The notes below the pieces were generated by a model, which did no database searches, had not been told where the DNA came from, and saw only the letters and a program-made list of their open reading frames with translations. DNA of 64,000 bases from Proteocatella sp041738345. GTDB taxonomy: Bacteria; Bacillota; Clostridia; Peptostreptococcales; Filifactoraceae. How positions within the stretch are numbered: position 1 is the stretch's first letter; the number at the start of each line of letters is the position of its first letter. The stretch covers positions 39,457 to 103,456 of the forward strand of contig JBGSPX010000038.1 in assembly GCA_041738345.1 (NCBI GenBank), written 5' to 3'. Positions 63,160 to 64,000 of the stretch are shown in pieces. The translations under genes were made by a program, and so were the position numbers.

Positions 63160-63197
63160 AAAGCTCTAAGTATTTTATAAACACCTAGAGCTTTCTG
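63160..63197 (-). terminator. Terminator of the permease gene
   Basis: AAAGCTCTA and TAGAGCTTT (63160-63168 and 63186-63194) form a 9-bp stem; read leftward it is followed by AATTTGAC, a weak T-tract. Confidence 0.55.
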
Positions 63198-63225
63198 TTA
63201 AAATTTATTATTGTTATCTATATAT

Positions 63226-63858
63226 CTAATCATTTCTTAAACTCTCCAAAGCGCTTAACTGCATTGCTCTTTTTGCCGGAAAATATCCTGCTGCTACCCC
63301 TACAAATGTTGTAAACATTAGCGTTGCTAAAGCAAGCCACATTGGAATTATTGAAATCATGTTACTTGAGCCTTCTGCCATTCCCATAGAGGCTCCAAAC
63401 ATAGAACCCAAAAAGGTATTTAATATGGTTGAAAAGATATAACTCATACTAACTCCTACGGTTCCCCCTATAAAACCTATAGCTGCCGCCTCAAATAAGA
63501 ACAATTTTTTTATATCTTTTATATTTGCACCAATTACTTTCATGACCCCTATTTCTTTGGTTCTTTCATATATAGACATTATCATCGTATTGGTTATTCC
63601 AAGTGCAGCTACAAGCATAGATACTGCCCCTATTCCTCCAAGTACCGCCTGTATCATTGCTGAAGTTTTTTTCATCTGATCTAACATATCTGTAAGACTG
63701 GAGCTTTGGAGTCCCATTTCTTTTATTTGTTTTGATATATCTTTTACTTGCTCTACGTCTTCTACATATACTTTGGCCGTTGCATAAAACTTATAAAAAG
63801 TTATAAACATATAAATTTTACTTTTATTATTCATTACTAAATAACATTTCCTATTCAT
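63226..63858 (-). CDS. MacB/FtsX-type ABC transporter permease, C-terminal part, probably 5'-broken
   Basis: The visible 210 residues contain the final three membrane helices of an FtsX/MacB permease: SAMIQAVLGGIGAVSMLVAA, then the typical cytoplasmic YERTKEIGVMKVIGA loop, KLFLFEAAAIGFIGGTVGV, and a last helix before AGYFPAKRAMQLSALESLRND. A full permease is about 400 residues with a large outer domain. The first 25 residues here (MNRKCYLVMNNK and so on) do not look like that domain, and an in-frame stop lies directly upstream. Either the gene is truncated or a frameshift lies near 63790-63860. The ATPase partner is not in the window. Confidence 0.65.
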   Translation of the reverse strand: MNRKCYLVMNNKSKIYMFITFYKFYATAKVYVEDVEQVKDISKQIKEMGLQSSSLTDMLDQMKKTSAMIQAVLGGIGAVSMLVAALGITNTMIMSIYERTKEIGVMKVIGANIKDIKKLFLFEAAAIGFIGGTVGVSMSYIFSTILNTFLGSMFGASMGMAEGSSNMISIIPMWLALATLMFTTFVGVAAGYFPAKRAMQLSALESLRND

Positions 63859-64000
63859 CGAGTTCTATTTGGAATAATTTCTTATTCTACTTTAGCTTGG
63901 TTAACTCTCCAAGGACTTAAATTCTCCCACAACGCAGGATACACATAGTATACTTTTTCTACATTACCAAGTTATACTATTTTATAGTTTCCAAGATTAA
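63859..64000 (-). other. Broken coding fragment at the window edge
   Basis: No intact frame crosses this stretch. A leftward frame reads LGNVEKVYYVYPALWENLSP and more, interrupted by a stop, without a recognised family. It may be debris joined to the permease gene, or part of a gene disrupted in this strain. Confidence 0.3.

Overview
The window is AT-rich DNA from a low-GC, anaerobic, Gram-positive bacterium of the Clostridia type. This is judged from gene content and order (T-box-controlled leuS, hprK, mutS2, ispH next to an S1-domain gene, rubredoxin, hemZ, hisS-aspS), strong GGAGG-type ribosome sites and AT-rich codon use. No rRNA, tRNA or CRISPR array was seen, so the genus is not fixed; a Peptostreptococcaceae-like or related family is a guess.

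Layout. 1-7.9 kb is a mixed region: the end of a sensor kinase, a CorA-type transporter, an AIM24-family protein, a divergent HxlR regulator/flavoprotein pair, a methyltransferase, a lipoprotein, an SPL-type radical SAM protein, and a ribbon-helix-helix/coiled-coil protein under a perfect 22-bp inverted repeat. 8-34 kb is core genome: leuS with a leucine T-box, uvrC-hprK, zapA, a U32 peptidase, mutS2, an RpiR-type regulator, cmk-plsC-ispH-S1-rubredoxin, a lone prepilin, recJ, apt, rel, dtd, an MBL hydrolase, hemZ, hisS and aspS. Here genes are close together or overlap and are mostly on the + strand.

34.1-46 kb is the accessory region. It opens with a small membrane protein and a tyrosine recombinase, followed by nested inverted repeats and insertion-sequence debris. 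A 1384-residue TPR-CHAT (caspase-like) protein follows, bracketed by the inward-facing ends of two partial copies of one IS3-family element. Beyond it lie an ISL3 transposase tail, a truncated SF2 helicase, a 49-residue membrane peptide, an unknown 130-residue protein, a Hint-fold protein lacking the usual catalytic residues, an orphan protein resembling an assembly component of contractile injection systems, and a BTAD regulator overlapping a membrane-anchored protein. This looks like an eroded defence or injection-system island, and it is the best place to look for something new.

46-64 kb is metabolic and sensory: NhaC with two amidohydrolases and galM; two tandem BlaI/BlaR1-type modules with different sensor domains; a peptidase E-codB-codA-cupin operon divergent from a WYL regulator with a palindrome between them; a DUF4097 protein; a secreted erythromycin-esterase-like protein; and the 3' part of a MacB/FtsX-type permease near the window edge.
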